From positions 377,263,919 through 377,327,918 of the forward strand of contig CM077643.1 of assembly GCA_039707465.1 (NCBI GenBank): a stretch of DNA of 64,000 nucleotides, in the 5' to 3' direction. Of this stretch, positions 44,771 to 55,700 are shown piece after piece; positions within the stretch are counted from its first letter, which is position 1, and every line of letters begins with the position of its first letter. A program made the position numbers and the translations under genes. Source of the DNA: Rhabdophis nuchalis (lineage: Eukaryota; Chordata; Lepidosauria; Squamata; Natricidae). The notes under the pieces were generated by a model. It saw only the letters and a program-made list of their open reading frames with translations. It searched no databases and was not told where the DNA came from.

Positions 44771-45362
44771 ATACAACAGATTGTTGTGTGTGTGTGTGTG
44801 TGTGTGTGTGTTAGGTTTTTGAGCTGATCAATAAATAAATCAGGGAGACTAGGATAGATCTATTTTGAGCTTTTGAGCTCTCATCAGCTAGCCATACCCG
44901 TACTGGGATTTGAACCAGGGCTGCATTACATGTTATGCAGAAGCCTTAGCCACTAAGCCATCCGGTTCTCTTCCTGATCAACTGACACAGGAGGCTAAGT
45001 AAACACTTGTGTCACAACACCCTGTTAAGCCCCAATTAAGGGAGGAAGCATACTGCTTTCCTTTTCTGCCTTTCGGCTCATCACCAGAGACCATCTAGAC
45101 AGAAAGCTATGAGTTCCGTTGTGTAATTTTTTTATATGTGTGTTACGTGTTTGAACTGATCAATAAATAAGTCAGGGAGACTAGTATAGATCTATTTTGA
45201 GCTTTTTAGCTCTCATCAGCTAGCCATACCCTTACTGGGATTTGAACCGGGACTGTATTACATGCTAGGCAGGAGAGCTAAAAAGCTCGAAATAGATCTA
45301 TACTAGTCTCCCTGACTTATTTATTGATCAGCTCAAAAACGTAATACACACACACACACACA
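44771..45362 (-). repeat. SINE-like repeats in tandem and inverted arrangement
   Basis: GT tract, then a tRNA-promoter-like repeat (B box complement GGATTTGAACCAGGG at 44908-44923), then the 125-bp unit also found at 37 kb, then a second tRNA-like repeat, then part of it inverted, ending in an AC tract. Period of the first two units is about 360 bp. Confidence 0.8.
45138..45360. repeat. Inverted repeat, arms about 77-88 bp
   Basis: GATCAATAAATAAGTCAGGG and TAGTATAGATCTATTTTGAG in the left arm are complemented at 45283-45340. The loop (about 45215-45271) contains the B-box-like motif. Confidence 0.9.
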
Positions 45363-45804
45363 CAATGTAATAAGGACACTTTAGGCTGATTCATTATATT
45401 TTTATAATACAAATGAACCCATATTCAGCCTATCTTGTTTAAGATGAAGAAATAATAGTGATAGTCAAACAAATGCAGTATTATAATAGTGATGTATATA
45501 AATATATTTGACTGAAAATATATGATTTTATATAAAATGTAAGTGATGACTATGGAAAAGATGCACAAAAACCTTGTGACCAATCGACACACTGTATGTA
45601 ATGGAAAATACTTTTATGTTACATGTCTTGTCTATGTTGAAATTTTTTTTAAAAAGTATATGCTGATTCATGTAATTTAAAAAACAAAATAAAGAAGAGA
45701 TTAGAAATTAGACAGCTTAAAGGAGTTATAGAAGAATATATCAATGGGCATGACAAAATATTCAACATTTAAAATGCCCAAATTAATGCAGGTTACTTAA
45801 AATT
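45363..45804. other. No recognised feature
   Basis: AT-rich, unplaced. Confidence 0.45.
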
Positions 45805-46232
45805 GTTGTTGTTAGTTGCGAAGTTGTGTCCAACTCATTGTGACCCCAAGGAACAAGGTTCCTCAGGCCTGCCTGTCCTCTACCATCCTCTGGAGTCCAT
45901 TTAAGGTCATGCCTACTGCTTTGGTGACTCCATCCAGCCACCTCATTCTCTGTCGTCCCAGTCTTCTTTTGCCCTCAATCTTTCCCAGCATTAGGCTCTT
46001 CTCCAGTGAGTCCTTCCTTCTCATTAGGTGGCCAAAGTATTTGAGTTTCATCTTCAGGATCTGGCCTTCTAAAGAGTAGTCAGGGTTGATCTCCTCTAGG
46101 ACTGACTGGTTTGATGGTCTTGCAGTCCAAGGGACACGCAGGAATCTTCTCCAGCACCATAGTTCAAAGGCCTCAATTCTTTGGTGCTCAGCCTTTCTTA
46201 TGGTCCAGCTTTCACAGCCATACATTTCTTAA
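45805..46232 (-). pseudogene. Bov-B (RTE clade) LINE 3' end
   Basis: A 120-codon minus-strand frame (46225-45863) reads MYGCESWTIRKAEHQRIEAFE, LWCWRRFLRVPWTARPSNQS, LKYFGHLMRRKDSLEKSLML and GRQRMRWLDGVTKAVGM. This is the well-known C-terminal end of Bov-B proteins, downstream of the reverse transcriptase. The copy is 5' truncated. Bov-B is the LINE thought to have moved between squamates and ruminants, and is the likely partner of the Sauria-type SINEs. Confidence 0.95.
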
Positions 46233-46301
46233 AATACAACATTTAAACGAGTGCAAGAAAAAGGTCTGATTCAGATATTGATTTGTTTAGTTTTTGATAG
46301 C

Positions 46302-46488
46302 AACAGCACTTATATAAAGCTCCATAGTGTTTTACAGCATTCTCTGAGCAGTTTACAATGTCAGCATATTATCCCCAATTATCTGGGTGCTCATTTTCCA
46401 GAATCTGGAAGGATGGAAGGCTGAGTCAACCTCGAGCCCATCAGGATGGAACTCATGCTATATTCTAACCACTGCACCACCAGGGCTC
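46302..46488 (-). mobile_element. tRNA-related SINE2, shortened
   Basis: ATAGCAACAGCACTTATATA tail, GGAAGGATGGAAGGCTGAG body, ACCACTGCACCACCAGGG head complement. A stretch between body and head is deleted. Confidence 0.85.
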
Positions 46489-47567
46489 TTGATATTCTTA
46501 GAAATACTGTGTTTCAGCCACACTGGGAGTTGTAGACATTGAAGTTCAATACATATTATGTACTTCAGGTGGCAGAATGATATCAATGGAAATCAAGGCA
46601 GGCATTTAAAAAAGGCTTCAAAAGACATCCTACTTGAACTGGTTTAAACTCAGGCAAAATTTCATTATGCAACTAAGCAGCTCACTTCCCTACAAACCAA
46701 TTTAAAGAACAGTTTTGAAATCAATGGGTCAATGCCCTTGGCATGCCTCTCTGATAGATAAATCTCACGCTATATTTGGATAACTATTGCATGTAGCAAA
46801 GAATTAATCATGAATAGATCTCTCAAACAGCTTGTCATCCAAACAAAGAACCAGTTAACAACAATTCATCCATTCCTTTATCGTAAAGTGAGATCAAAAG
46901 CAAGTTAAGAATTGAGAGAATACAGGATCTCCATTTATATCGGTATAAATGTTTCAAGGGGGGCATGGAGAGCAACAATTACAGCAGTCAGCCTTCCCTG
47001 ATCAAACATATTGGGTAATTTATATGCATTAATCAGCATGGCCAACACCCACATTGTGACCATTCAACATTTGGACAGAAGGTGATAACCTAACACTTCT
47101 CAAATATATCAGTTTTTAATAGACTTGTTTAATGTTAAGGTGGGCTCCCCATGGAAGGAAAGAGAAAGAATTTATCATGGACTTGGCTTTTCTTTTTAAA
47201 GGAAGCAGATTTAGTCTCTAAACTGGAATTAGGCAGATTTTTTTCATGCCTTTACATCGTTTGTTAGCTTCCTTGCATATTCAAATGAAAAGGAAACATA
47301 TAGACTCAGTAAATAACTATTGGAGTAAAGGGTGATCTCCCCCCCACACACATTTGTGGCAATTTAGTCAATGATTACTTAACAATTCAAAAGGAAGAGC
47401 TGCAAGGACAATCCTTATACCACTCATTGCAATAATCCAGAATATGGATCATTATAATTTAAGTACCTCTGTCTAGACTACTGATGGTGAACCAACCTGG
47501 TTGATGCCAAAGCTAACTAAATCTCCAGCAAGGATAACTATTGTCTGAAGCGATGTAGGTTTCCTGC
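46489..47567. other. No recognised feature
   Basis: About 1.1 kb of unplaced DNA without repeats visible to me. Confidence 0.5.
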
Positions 47568-47640
47568 CTAAGGAGGGGGTTGGACTAGAAGACATCCAAG
47601 GTCCCTTCCAACTTTGTTATTCCATTCCATTCCATTTCAC
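47568..47640 (+). mobile_element. CR1 tail with (CCATT)n
   Basis: GGGGGTTGGACTAGAAGACAT, GGTCCCTTCCAACTTTGTTA, then CCATT units instead of the usual ATTGT. Confidence 0.82.
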
Positions 47641-48787
47641 TCCACTCTACTCAGATCTAGGTTACCAAGTTGAAAACTTTTCCCCCAAAAAAGAGAGTAT
47701 AATCTTTCAAACTCAAGTAAACATCATTTCCACCCTAGTCATAGCATACATTTTTTTTACCTTACCAAGATCATAAACTATTCCTTAAAGTCTTTTCTGC
47801 ACCAGTGTTTTTCAGGCGTGGCGACTTTAAGATGTGTGGACAGACACATCAGCCAGAATGAGTGGAAATCAATACATCCTAAAACTGACAAGTTTGAAAA
47901 ACACCTCTCTATACTGTGCACTTGTCGGTAACCAACTTCAGAAGCCATCTGTATTAGTCAATCTAATCAGATCTGATCAATTTAATATTATACTTAAAGT
48001 CTCACAGAGTCCAACTAAAATTTCCCACTCATCACTCTCCATGGGGTTAATTTATGCTTAACGTAGCTGAGGTAGATAAATTTCTGGCTGAAATGGCTTT
48101 CACTCCCCACCAGAGGCTCCAGGGTGGAGGATGAAGAGAGAAAAGGAACAAAAATGGGTTAGAAATTAGTAGTCCCTTCCCCCACCCACCATCTGTCTGA
48201 ATTGACATAGGTCCCCTGCTGCTTTTATTTTTTTCCCTTTTGGATTGACCCAAGGGGACTGTCTTGGAACGACTGTTGTTATGTTTGCAGGAAATAGAAA
48301 GAGAGATTTTGGCATTGTCCTGTCTCTAATAGATGGATTCATACTGTGGTTTGGGCTGTAGTAACTTAGTCATCATGGATTGTAAACCTTACTTTGTGGT
48401 TTAGGTTTTGTCCAAATCCCGTTTTGGTTTTTTTTCAATGGCCTAACACAAGGAATAAAACCACCTGTCATGTGCAGTACAGAAACACCTGTTTGAATAT
48501 TCTTAAATTATGTTGTTAGTTGTAATTAGAACTGGATAAGTTTAGGCAGGGTGCAAGCTTCCCAGAGGATTTGCTATCAAGTGGTGTGTAATATAAAAAA
48601 TGGGATGCTGTCCCTCTCCTAATTAAAAAAATAAAATTGTCTCCTTAATGGACCCGCAGAGTGTTTTCTGCAACAAGCAGTATCAGATTTCTGATCAAAG
48701 ATATCCACAGAGGTTTTGATTTCTCTGCAGCTGGCTAGATTTCAAGATGCTGAATTCCTCTCTGGTGCTTTCTTTTTTTCCTTGTAG
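47641..48787. other. Mostly unplaced sequence
   Basis: TTTTTCAGGCGTGGCGACTTTAAGATGTGTGGAC (two parts, 47808-47840) resembles one MITE arm. Nothing else. Confidence 0.45.
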
Positions 48788-48789
48788 GC

Positions 48790-48861
<72 letters not shown>

Positions 48862-48890
48862 TCCTTCTTCCTTCCTTCCTTCCTTTTCTG
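48788..48890 (+). repeat. (CTTT)n/(CTTC)n microsatellite
   Basis: About 18 CTTT units then CTTC units. The 150-codon minus frame through it is Lys/Glu/Arg low complexity. Confidence 0.97.
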
Positions 48891-49721
48891 CCTCTGGCTA
48901 ACAAAATCAAGTTGCTGAGAAAGGAAGGAATGAGGTGGAAGCTGGGGTGAGGGGAGCATTGGGACAGCATTCTTCTCTTAGCAGAGGCTGTGTGCTTGTG
49001 TGTGCGTGTGTGTGTGTGTGTGTGTAGGGGTGCAAAGAAATGGCTTGCCATGATCCTCTGCTGCCAAGGGCTCAGAATGACTCTGGGATAGGTCTGGCCG
49101 GGAGCCATTGCAAAAAAATAGGAGAAAATGCCTGATTCTGTCAGCACAAATGCTCCTTTTGGCCAGCTGCAACATTTTCCATGACACCATCCGCTCTGGC
49201 GGAGGGCGCAGGCCCTCCCGTCTGCACACAGTGGGTGAGGGGTGGAAAAAGCAAGGATGACAGATTTGACCTGACAGGTCTGAATGTTCAGATGGAGAAG
49301 CTGCTTTGCCTTTGTAGATGCATTGGGGTGGGGGGTGGGGGCATAAAAGGAGAGAGGCAGAGTGCAAGAGGCAACGTTTCGATGATTCTTCCGCTGAGAA
49401 CCTGCTCTGGGGTGCCAAAGGTCCCAGGGAAAATACCAAGTATCTTCATTCCAGAATTATACCTTGAAGCAGGTTAGAGGCAAGTCTGTTTCTCCCAGAG
49501 CCTCCAGAAAGAGCAGACTAATCTCTACTGGATGCACAAATGGTCTGATTCGGTTAAAAAAAAAACAGTTTGCCTTGACTCATTGGAAACATAGAGTCAG
49601 GGAGGTCAATCAACAGAGACCCAGGAGCAAAAACCACCCGTGAAGATGCTGCACTGCTTTGCCGGCACACGTGGGAAACTTCGAGATCTCTCCTATAATT
49701 CACGCGGCTATACATCGACTA
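48891..49721. other. GC-richer unplaced sequence
   Basis: Includes a GT run (49000-49025) and a G-rich patch (49324-49340). The 153-codon minus frame (49439-48978) has no domain I recognise. Confidence 0.45.
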
Positions 49722-49724
49722 TTA

Positions 49725-49862
49725 GGGATGTGGTGGCTTAGTGGCTAAGACGCTGAGCTCCTCAATCAGAAAGGTTGGCAGTCCAGTGGCTCGAATCCCT
49801 AGTGCTGTGTAACAGAGTGAACTCCTGTTACTTGTCCCAGCTTCTGCCAACCCCAGATTCAC
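49725..49862 (+). mobile_element. Sauria-type SINE, head only
   Basis: GGGATGTGGTGGCTTAGTGG (A box) and GTGGCTCGAATCCCTAG (B box) up to CTTCTGCCAACC; the 3' half is missing. Confidence 0.9.
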
Positions 49863-51694
49863 TCTTGTCCCCATGAGGGTTACCAGTGTGATGCTACAGA
49901 TCACCTAGGGTACAAAAAATAAAACCATAGGCCATCTGTTGGATGTTGTTCCAGATTTCCATTTCAGTTGTGTTCCTATCACACCCAAGTAGTACTGCTG
50001 AAATTTGACAGCAGAAATACAGCAGTGCAGTTCTTTGCTCAAAAGAAAAGACCAAATTATTCTTGCCTTTTAAGATGACCTCAGCCCAGTCAAAAAAAGA
50101 AACTGCTTTGCCTTTGATAATATCATTGTGTTACCAAATTCCCTGGAGCCCTTGGGAACAAACAAACAAAGCAAGCACATAAATTTCTCTACTCCTATAG
50201 TTCTTAAATAATGCAACATAATCAGGGAGCATCAACCAGATCTTATCAATGGGCATCATTAACCATAGTGAACTAGCACTTGCCATGTAAAGCCTCAGAC
50301 TTAACAATTATTGATAAGAAAAACAAAAGAAGTCTGCATGGTTAACATTGTAATACCAGGAGACTGCCGAATAGATGAGAAAGAAATTGGGAAAAGTCAC
50401 AAAATATAAAGACCCACAAATAGAACAAATATAGCAAAAGAAGAGAAAAACAATACTAATAGTAATAGGCACTTTGAGTGAAATCCCAAAACATCTCAAA
50501 CACCCTCAGCATTGACAAAATCAGGCAATTTCTAAAAGCAACTTTATTTGGAACAGTTTATATTTTAATATTATTAAACAACATTTGCCTATCTCCCAGT
50601 GCTTGGAAAGGATTCAATAGGTGGACAAAGATGGCAAATCGACTCTAAACATCTGGCTGATTGTGCAACCAACCATAATAATAATATATTAAATGTACAT
50701 GCTGCCCAACGTTGGGCAGTTCACCAGTAATAATTCATGGTTTATAAATTATGGATTCCATTGTTAATATTTATTTATGCCTTAGAAAGTAGGAGAACCT
50801 AGCTAATTCTGGTTTATTAAACTGTGCTTAAGCAAAAGGCAGTTTAAGGTACAATGTGTGAAAATCGTTGGTCCTTGATTTTGGGGCTTGGCAATGTCAA
50901 GTCTTAGGCAAATAGGGTTTTGTAGGGTTTCCTAGAAAGGAACATAGAATAAACTTGCTACTGGATTTTTTGGTAGGCCAAGAGAAGAGGCAGAAGAAGG
51001 TTTCTGGCCATTTGAGGACAGTGCTAAACTAATTGTTTTTAAACACTGCATACTTTTCACCTGCAATTTAAACATCACCTTGAAGTTGTTCTTATTCTAG
51101 GAAGTTTCTATGGCACTTTTTGTTTTGTGAAAGATAAGAAGAAAACAAAGAGGCCCTTGTCTGGGCATCATTTCCCTGGAGTCTAAATTTTTTAAAAAAA
51201 CACCATTTAATCTTTTTTTGGCAGCTGAGTGACCATTTCACAGTTCACAGAAATCATCTTCCTTCAATCTCAAGGATCTCACCAAGCTTTAGATTAGTGC
51301 CTTGAGTCTTGCAAAGGATGATGTTTGTATTAGAGAGACAGAAAGCTGGCAGTAGATGTTCATTTTCCCTGAAAATTAATGTGCTGATCCACCATCTGGA
51401 ATCTGAGCATTAATGTTCTGGCCTCAGGATAGGGGGCCCAGAGGGGAACAGCTGCCTCCAGGCCTCCTGACAATACATTAACCCCCCGTCCTCCAAAACT
51501 CTCACCTCATTTCACCTTATCTAACATGTTGGGCAAACATCACCCATGAATGCTAGTCTGTGACCTGAGACAACATGGAGTCCTGCAGCCAAACCTTGGG
51601 GCCTTCTCAGATCATCTCCTTTTCCGCTAATTTTCATTATGTACGTTCATGTAGTTCCAAAATGGAATACAATGCAAGGGGGTGGTAGAAATCA
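49863..51694. other. No recognised feature
   Basis: At 1.8 kb this is the longest stretch without a recognised repeat. No splice-bounded conserved frame or RNA motif was seen. A candidate for unique intergenic or intronic DNA. Confidence 0.5.
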
Positions 51695-51960
51695 ATATAA
51701 TAATAATAATAATCTTTATTGTCATTGTACTAACATTACAATGAAATTGGTTATATGAACGGGCTTAAGAAAAATACCTTTTACAATGGTTTCACACACA
51801 TCTTGATGTGATCACATCCATTTTATCTCTCCCCAGTGTTGTCCTTATGTGTGGTCCAAAAAGCCACAGCAGTGTACTACATGTAAAAAACAGACAGAGC
51901 TTCAATCACGCCATTGTGATCACTATATTGATGTTTTGGAAGGATATCCCTGACTCTCAT
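51695..51960 (-). mobile_element. Possible LINE 3' end with ATA tail
   Basis: ATAATAATAATAATCTTTATT then GTCATTGTACTAACATTACA and ATGAAATTGG. This looks like a non-LTR 3' end that I cannot assign to a clade. Confidence 0.5.
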
Positions 51961-52030
51961 TTCCTCACATGTAGCAAATGACCCATTTCATAAGATACGC
52001 AAATGGTTCAGAAACATTGATGTGGCCTGT

Positions 52031-52163
52031 TCCAGAGCTGCCTCAAGGTTTTAAGATACGTGGGCTTCCATTTCCAGAATTCTCTAGTCAGAATTCTGAC
52101 TGAGGAATTCTGGGAGTTGAAGTCCACACACATAAAAGCTGCCAGGTTGAAAAACCCTGTTCT
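52031..52163. mobile_element. Old palindromic MITE relic
   Basis: TTCCATTTCCAGAATTCTCTAG and GAGGAATTCTGGGAGTTGAAG are the two inner arms. No exact TSD. Confidence 0.75.
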
Positions 52164-52331
52164 GCAGAATTCTGGCAAAGAGGATACGTTTAACATCCTC
52201 TGGCTGGTTGAGGATGCAAAACTTCATTGAAATTATGTCAAACAGGAAAGTGAGGATTTTCCATGGGGTGGGGGGTGGTTTTACGTTGTGGGTTTTAACT
52301 GCGGATTTTTAATGTTGCATGCCATGCAGAG

Positions 52332-52618
52332 CAGTGGTGGGATTCAATTTTTTTTTACTACCGGTTCTGTGGGCGTGGCTTTGTGGAGCGTGGTGTGGCC
52401 TTGTGGGCATGGCAGGGGAAGGATACTCCAAAATCCCCATTCCTTCCCCACTCCAGTGGGAAGGTTACTGCAAAATCCCCATTCCCTTTTGACCCCACTA
52501 ACCTGATTTCCAGCTCAGGGCAACAAAAAACCAGCCTGTCTGCCAGTTTGGAGAACTACTCAAAATTTCCGCTACTGGTTCTCCAGAACCTGTCAGAACT
52601 GGCTGAATACCACCTCTG
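52332..52618 (+). mobile_element. hAT element of the GTGAAATTC group
   Basis: Starts CAGTGGTGGGATTCAATT, ends TGAATACCACCTCTG. ATGCAGAG and ACCCAGAG match in 6 of 8. Contains CTACCGGTTCTGTGGGCGTGG and GGTTACTGCAAAATCCCC. Confidence 0.85.
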
Positions 52619-52794
52619 ACCCAGAGTCACTATGTGTGAATTGGGTGGCTATATGAATTTGTTCAATAAATATATAAGGATACTAGCTATACCCGGCCAC
52701 GCATTGCTGTGGCCCAGTTTGGTTAAATGGCCAACCAATCTGTGTGTACATCTACACCTGCACACATATACACAACCACCATATAACCCCCAAC

Positions 52795-55700
52795 CGACCT
52801 ATCTACTGCATTTCTCCCTCTCTATCTATCCCTCTACCTACCTACTGTATTTCTTCCTTTCTCCCTCTATCTACTTACATATTTCTCCCTCTCTATCCCT
52901 CTACTTACCTATCTACTGTATTTCTCCCTATCTATCTATCCCTCTCCCTACCTACCTACCTACCTACTGTATTTCTCCCTCTCTCTATTCCTCTACCTAC
53001 CTACCTACCTACCTACCTACCTACCTACCTACCTACCTACCTACCTACCTACTGTATTTCTCCCTCTCTCTATTCCTCTACCAACCTACCTACCGACCTA
53101 CTGTATTTCTCCCTATCTATCCACCTACCTACCTATCTACCTACCTACCTACCTACCTACATAACCTACCTGTATTTCCCCCTCTCTGTCTATCCCTCTA
53201 TTTATCTACCTACTGTATTTCTTCCTTTCTCCCCCTATCTACCTACCTACCTACTGTATTTCTCCCTCTCTATCTATCCACCTACCTACCTACTGTATTT
53301 CTCCCTTTCTATCTATCCCTCTACCTACCTACCTACCTACCTACCTACCTACCTACCTACCTACCTATTGTATTTCTCCCTCTCTATCTATCCCTCTACC
53401 TACCTATCTATTGTATTTCTCCCTCTATCTACATATCTACGTACCTACCTACCTACTGTATTTCTCCCTCTCTATCTATCCCTCTACCTACCTACCTACT
53501 GTATTTCTCCCTATCTATCTATCCCTCTCCCTACCTACCTACCTACCTTCCTACCTACTGTATTTCTCCCTATCTATACCCCTACCTACCTACCTACCTA
53601 CCTACCTACCTAACCTACCTGTATTTCTCCCTTTCTGTCATCCCTCTACTTACCTACCTACTGTATTTCTTCCTTTCTCCCTCTATCTACCTACCTACCT
53701 ACTGTAATTCTCCCTCTCTCTCTATCCCCCTATCTACCTACCTACTGTATTTCTCCCTCTCTATCTATCCACCTACCTACCTACCTACCTAACTACTGTC
53801 TCTCTTTCTATCTATCCCTCTACCTACCTATCTACCTATTGTATTTCTCCCTCTCTATCTATCCTTCTACCTACCTATCTATTGTATTTCTCCCTCTATC
53901 TACATACTTACCTACCTACCTACCTACTGTATTTATCCCTCTCTATCTATCCCTCTCCCTCCCTACCTACCTACCTTCCTACCTACTGTATTTCTCCCTA
54001 TCTATCCCCTTACCTACCTAACCTACCTTCCTACCTACTGTATTTCTCCCTATCTATCCCCCTACCTACCTACCTAACCTACCTGTATTTCTCCCTCTCT
54101 GTCATCCCTCTACTTACCTACCTACTGTATTTCTTCCTTTCTCCCTCTATCTACCTACCTACCTACTGTAATTCTCCCTCTTTCTCTATTCCCCTACCTA
54201 CCTACCTACCTACCTACTGTATTTCTCCCTCTCTATCTATCCACCTACCTACCTACCTACTGTATTTCTCCCTTTCTATCTATCCCTCTACCTACCTACC
54301 TACCTATTGTATTTCTCCCTCTCTATCTATCCCTCTACCTACCTATCTATTGTATTTCTCCCTCTATCTACATACCTACCTACCTACCTACCTACCTACC
54401 TACCTACCTACCTACTGTATTCATCCCTCTCTATCTATCCCTCTACCTACCTACCTACCTACTGTATTTCTCCCTATCTATCTATCCCTCTCCCTACCTA
54501 CCTACCCACCTACCTTCCTACCTACTGTATTTCTCCCTATCTATCCCCCTACCTACCTACCTACCTAACCTACCTGCATTTCTCCCTCTCTATCTATCCC
54601 TCTACCTACCTACTGTATTTCTTCCTTTCTCCCTCTATCTACTTACCTACCTACCTACCTATTGTATTTCTCCCTCTCTATCCCTCTACTTACCTACCTA
54701 CTGTATTTCTCCCTCTCTCTCTATTCCTCTGCCTACCTACCTACCTACTGTATTTCTCCCTCTCTATCTATCCACCTACCTACCTACCTACCGTATTTCT
54801 CCCTCTCTATCTATCACCCTACCTACCTACCTACCTACCTACTGTATTTATCCCTCTCTATCTATCCCTCTACCTACCTACCTACTGTATTTCTCCCTAT
54901 CTATCTATCCCTCTCCCTACCTACCTACCTTCCTTCCTATCTACTGTATTTTTCCCTATCTATCTCACTACCTACCTACCTAACCTACCTGTATTTCTCC
55001 CTCTCTGTCATCCCTCTACTTACCTACCTACTGTATTTCTTTCTTTCTCCCTCTACCTACCTACCTACTGTAATTCTCCCTCTCTCTCTATCCCCCTATC
55101 TACCTACCTACCTACTGTATATCTCCCTCTCTATCTATCCACCTACCTACCTACCTACTGTATTTCTCTCTTTCTATCTATCCCTCTACCTACCTATCTA
55201 CCTATTGTATTTCTCCCTCTCTATCTATCCCTCTACCTAACTATCTATTGTATTTCTCCCTCTATCTACATACCTACCTACCTACCTACCTACTGTATTT
55301 ATCCCTCTCTATCTATCCCTCTACCTACCTACCTACAGTATTTCTCCCCATCTATCTATCCCTCTCCCTCCCTTCCACCCTCCCTCCCTACCTGCCTTCC
55401 TACCTACTGTATTTCTCCCTATCTATCCCCCTACCTACCTATCTAACCTACATGTATTTCTCCCTCTCTGTCATCCCTCTACTTACCTACCTACTGTATT
55501 TCTTCCTTTCTCCCTCTTTCTACCTACCTACCTACCTACTGTAATTCCCCCTCTCTCTATCCCCCTATCTACCTACCTACTGTATTTCTCCCTCTCTATC
55601 TATCCACCTACCTATCTACTGTATTTCTCCATTTCTATCTATCCCTCTACCTACCTACCTACCTATTGTATTTCTCCCTCTCTATCTATCCCTCTACCTA

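Noticed and set aside
48695..49439. Two overlapping 150-codon minus-strand frames near 49 kb
   Set aside because: One is largely Lys/Arg/Glu microsatellite, the other has Thr-His repeats from a GT run; neither has a recognisable domain.
37735..49862. Sequences resembling tRNA genes (A and B boxes)
   Set aside because: Each is the head of a SINE, followed by SINE body, with mismatched acceptor and anticodon stems; none is a free tRNA.
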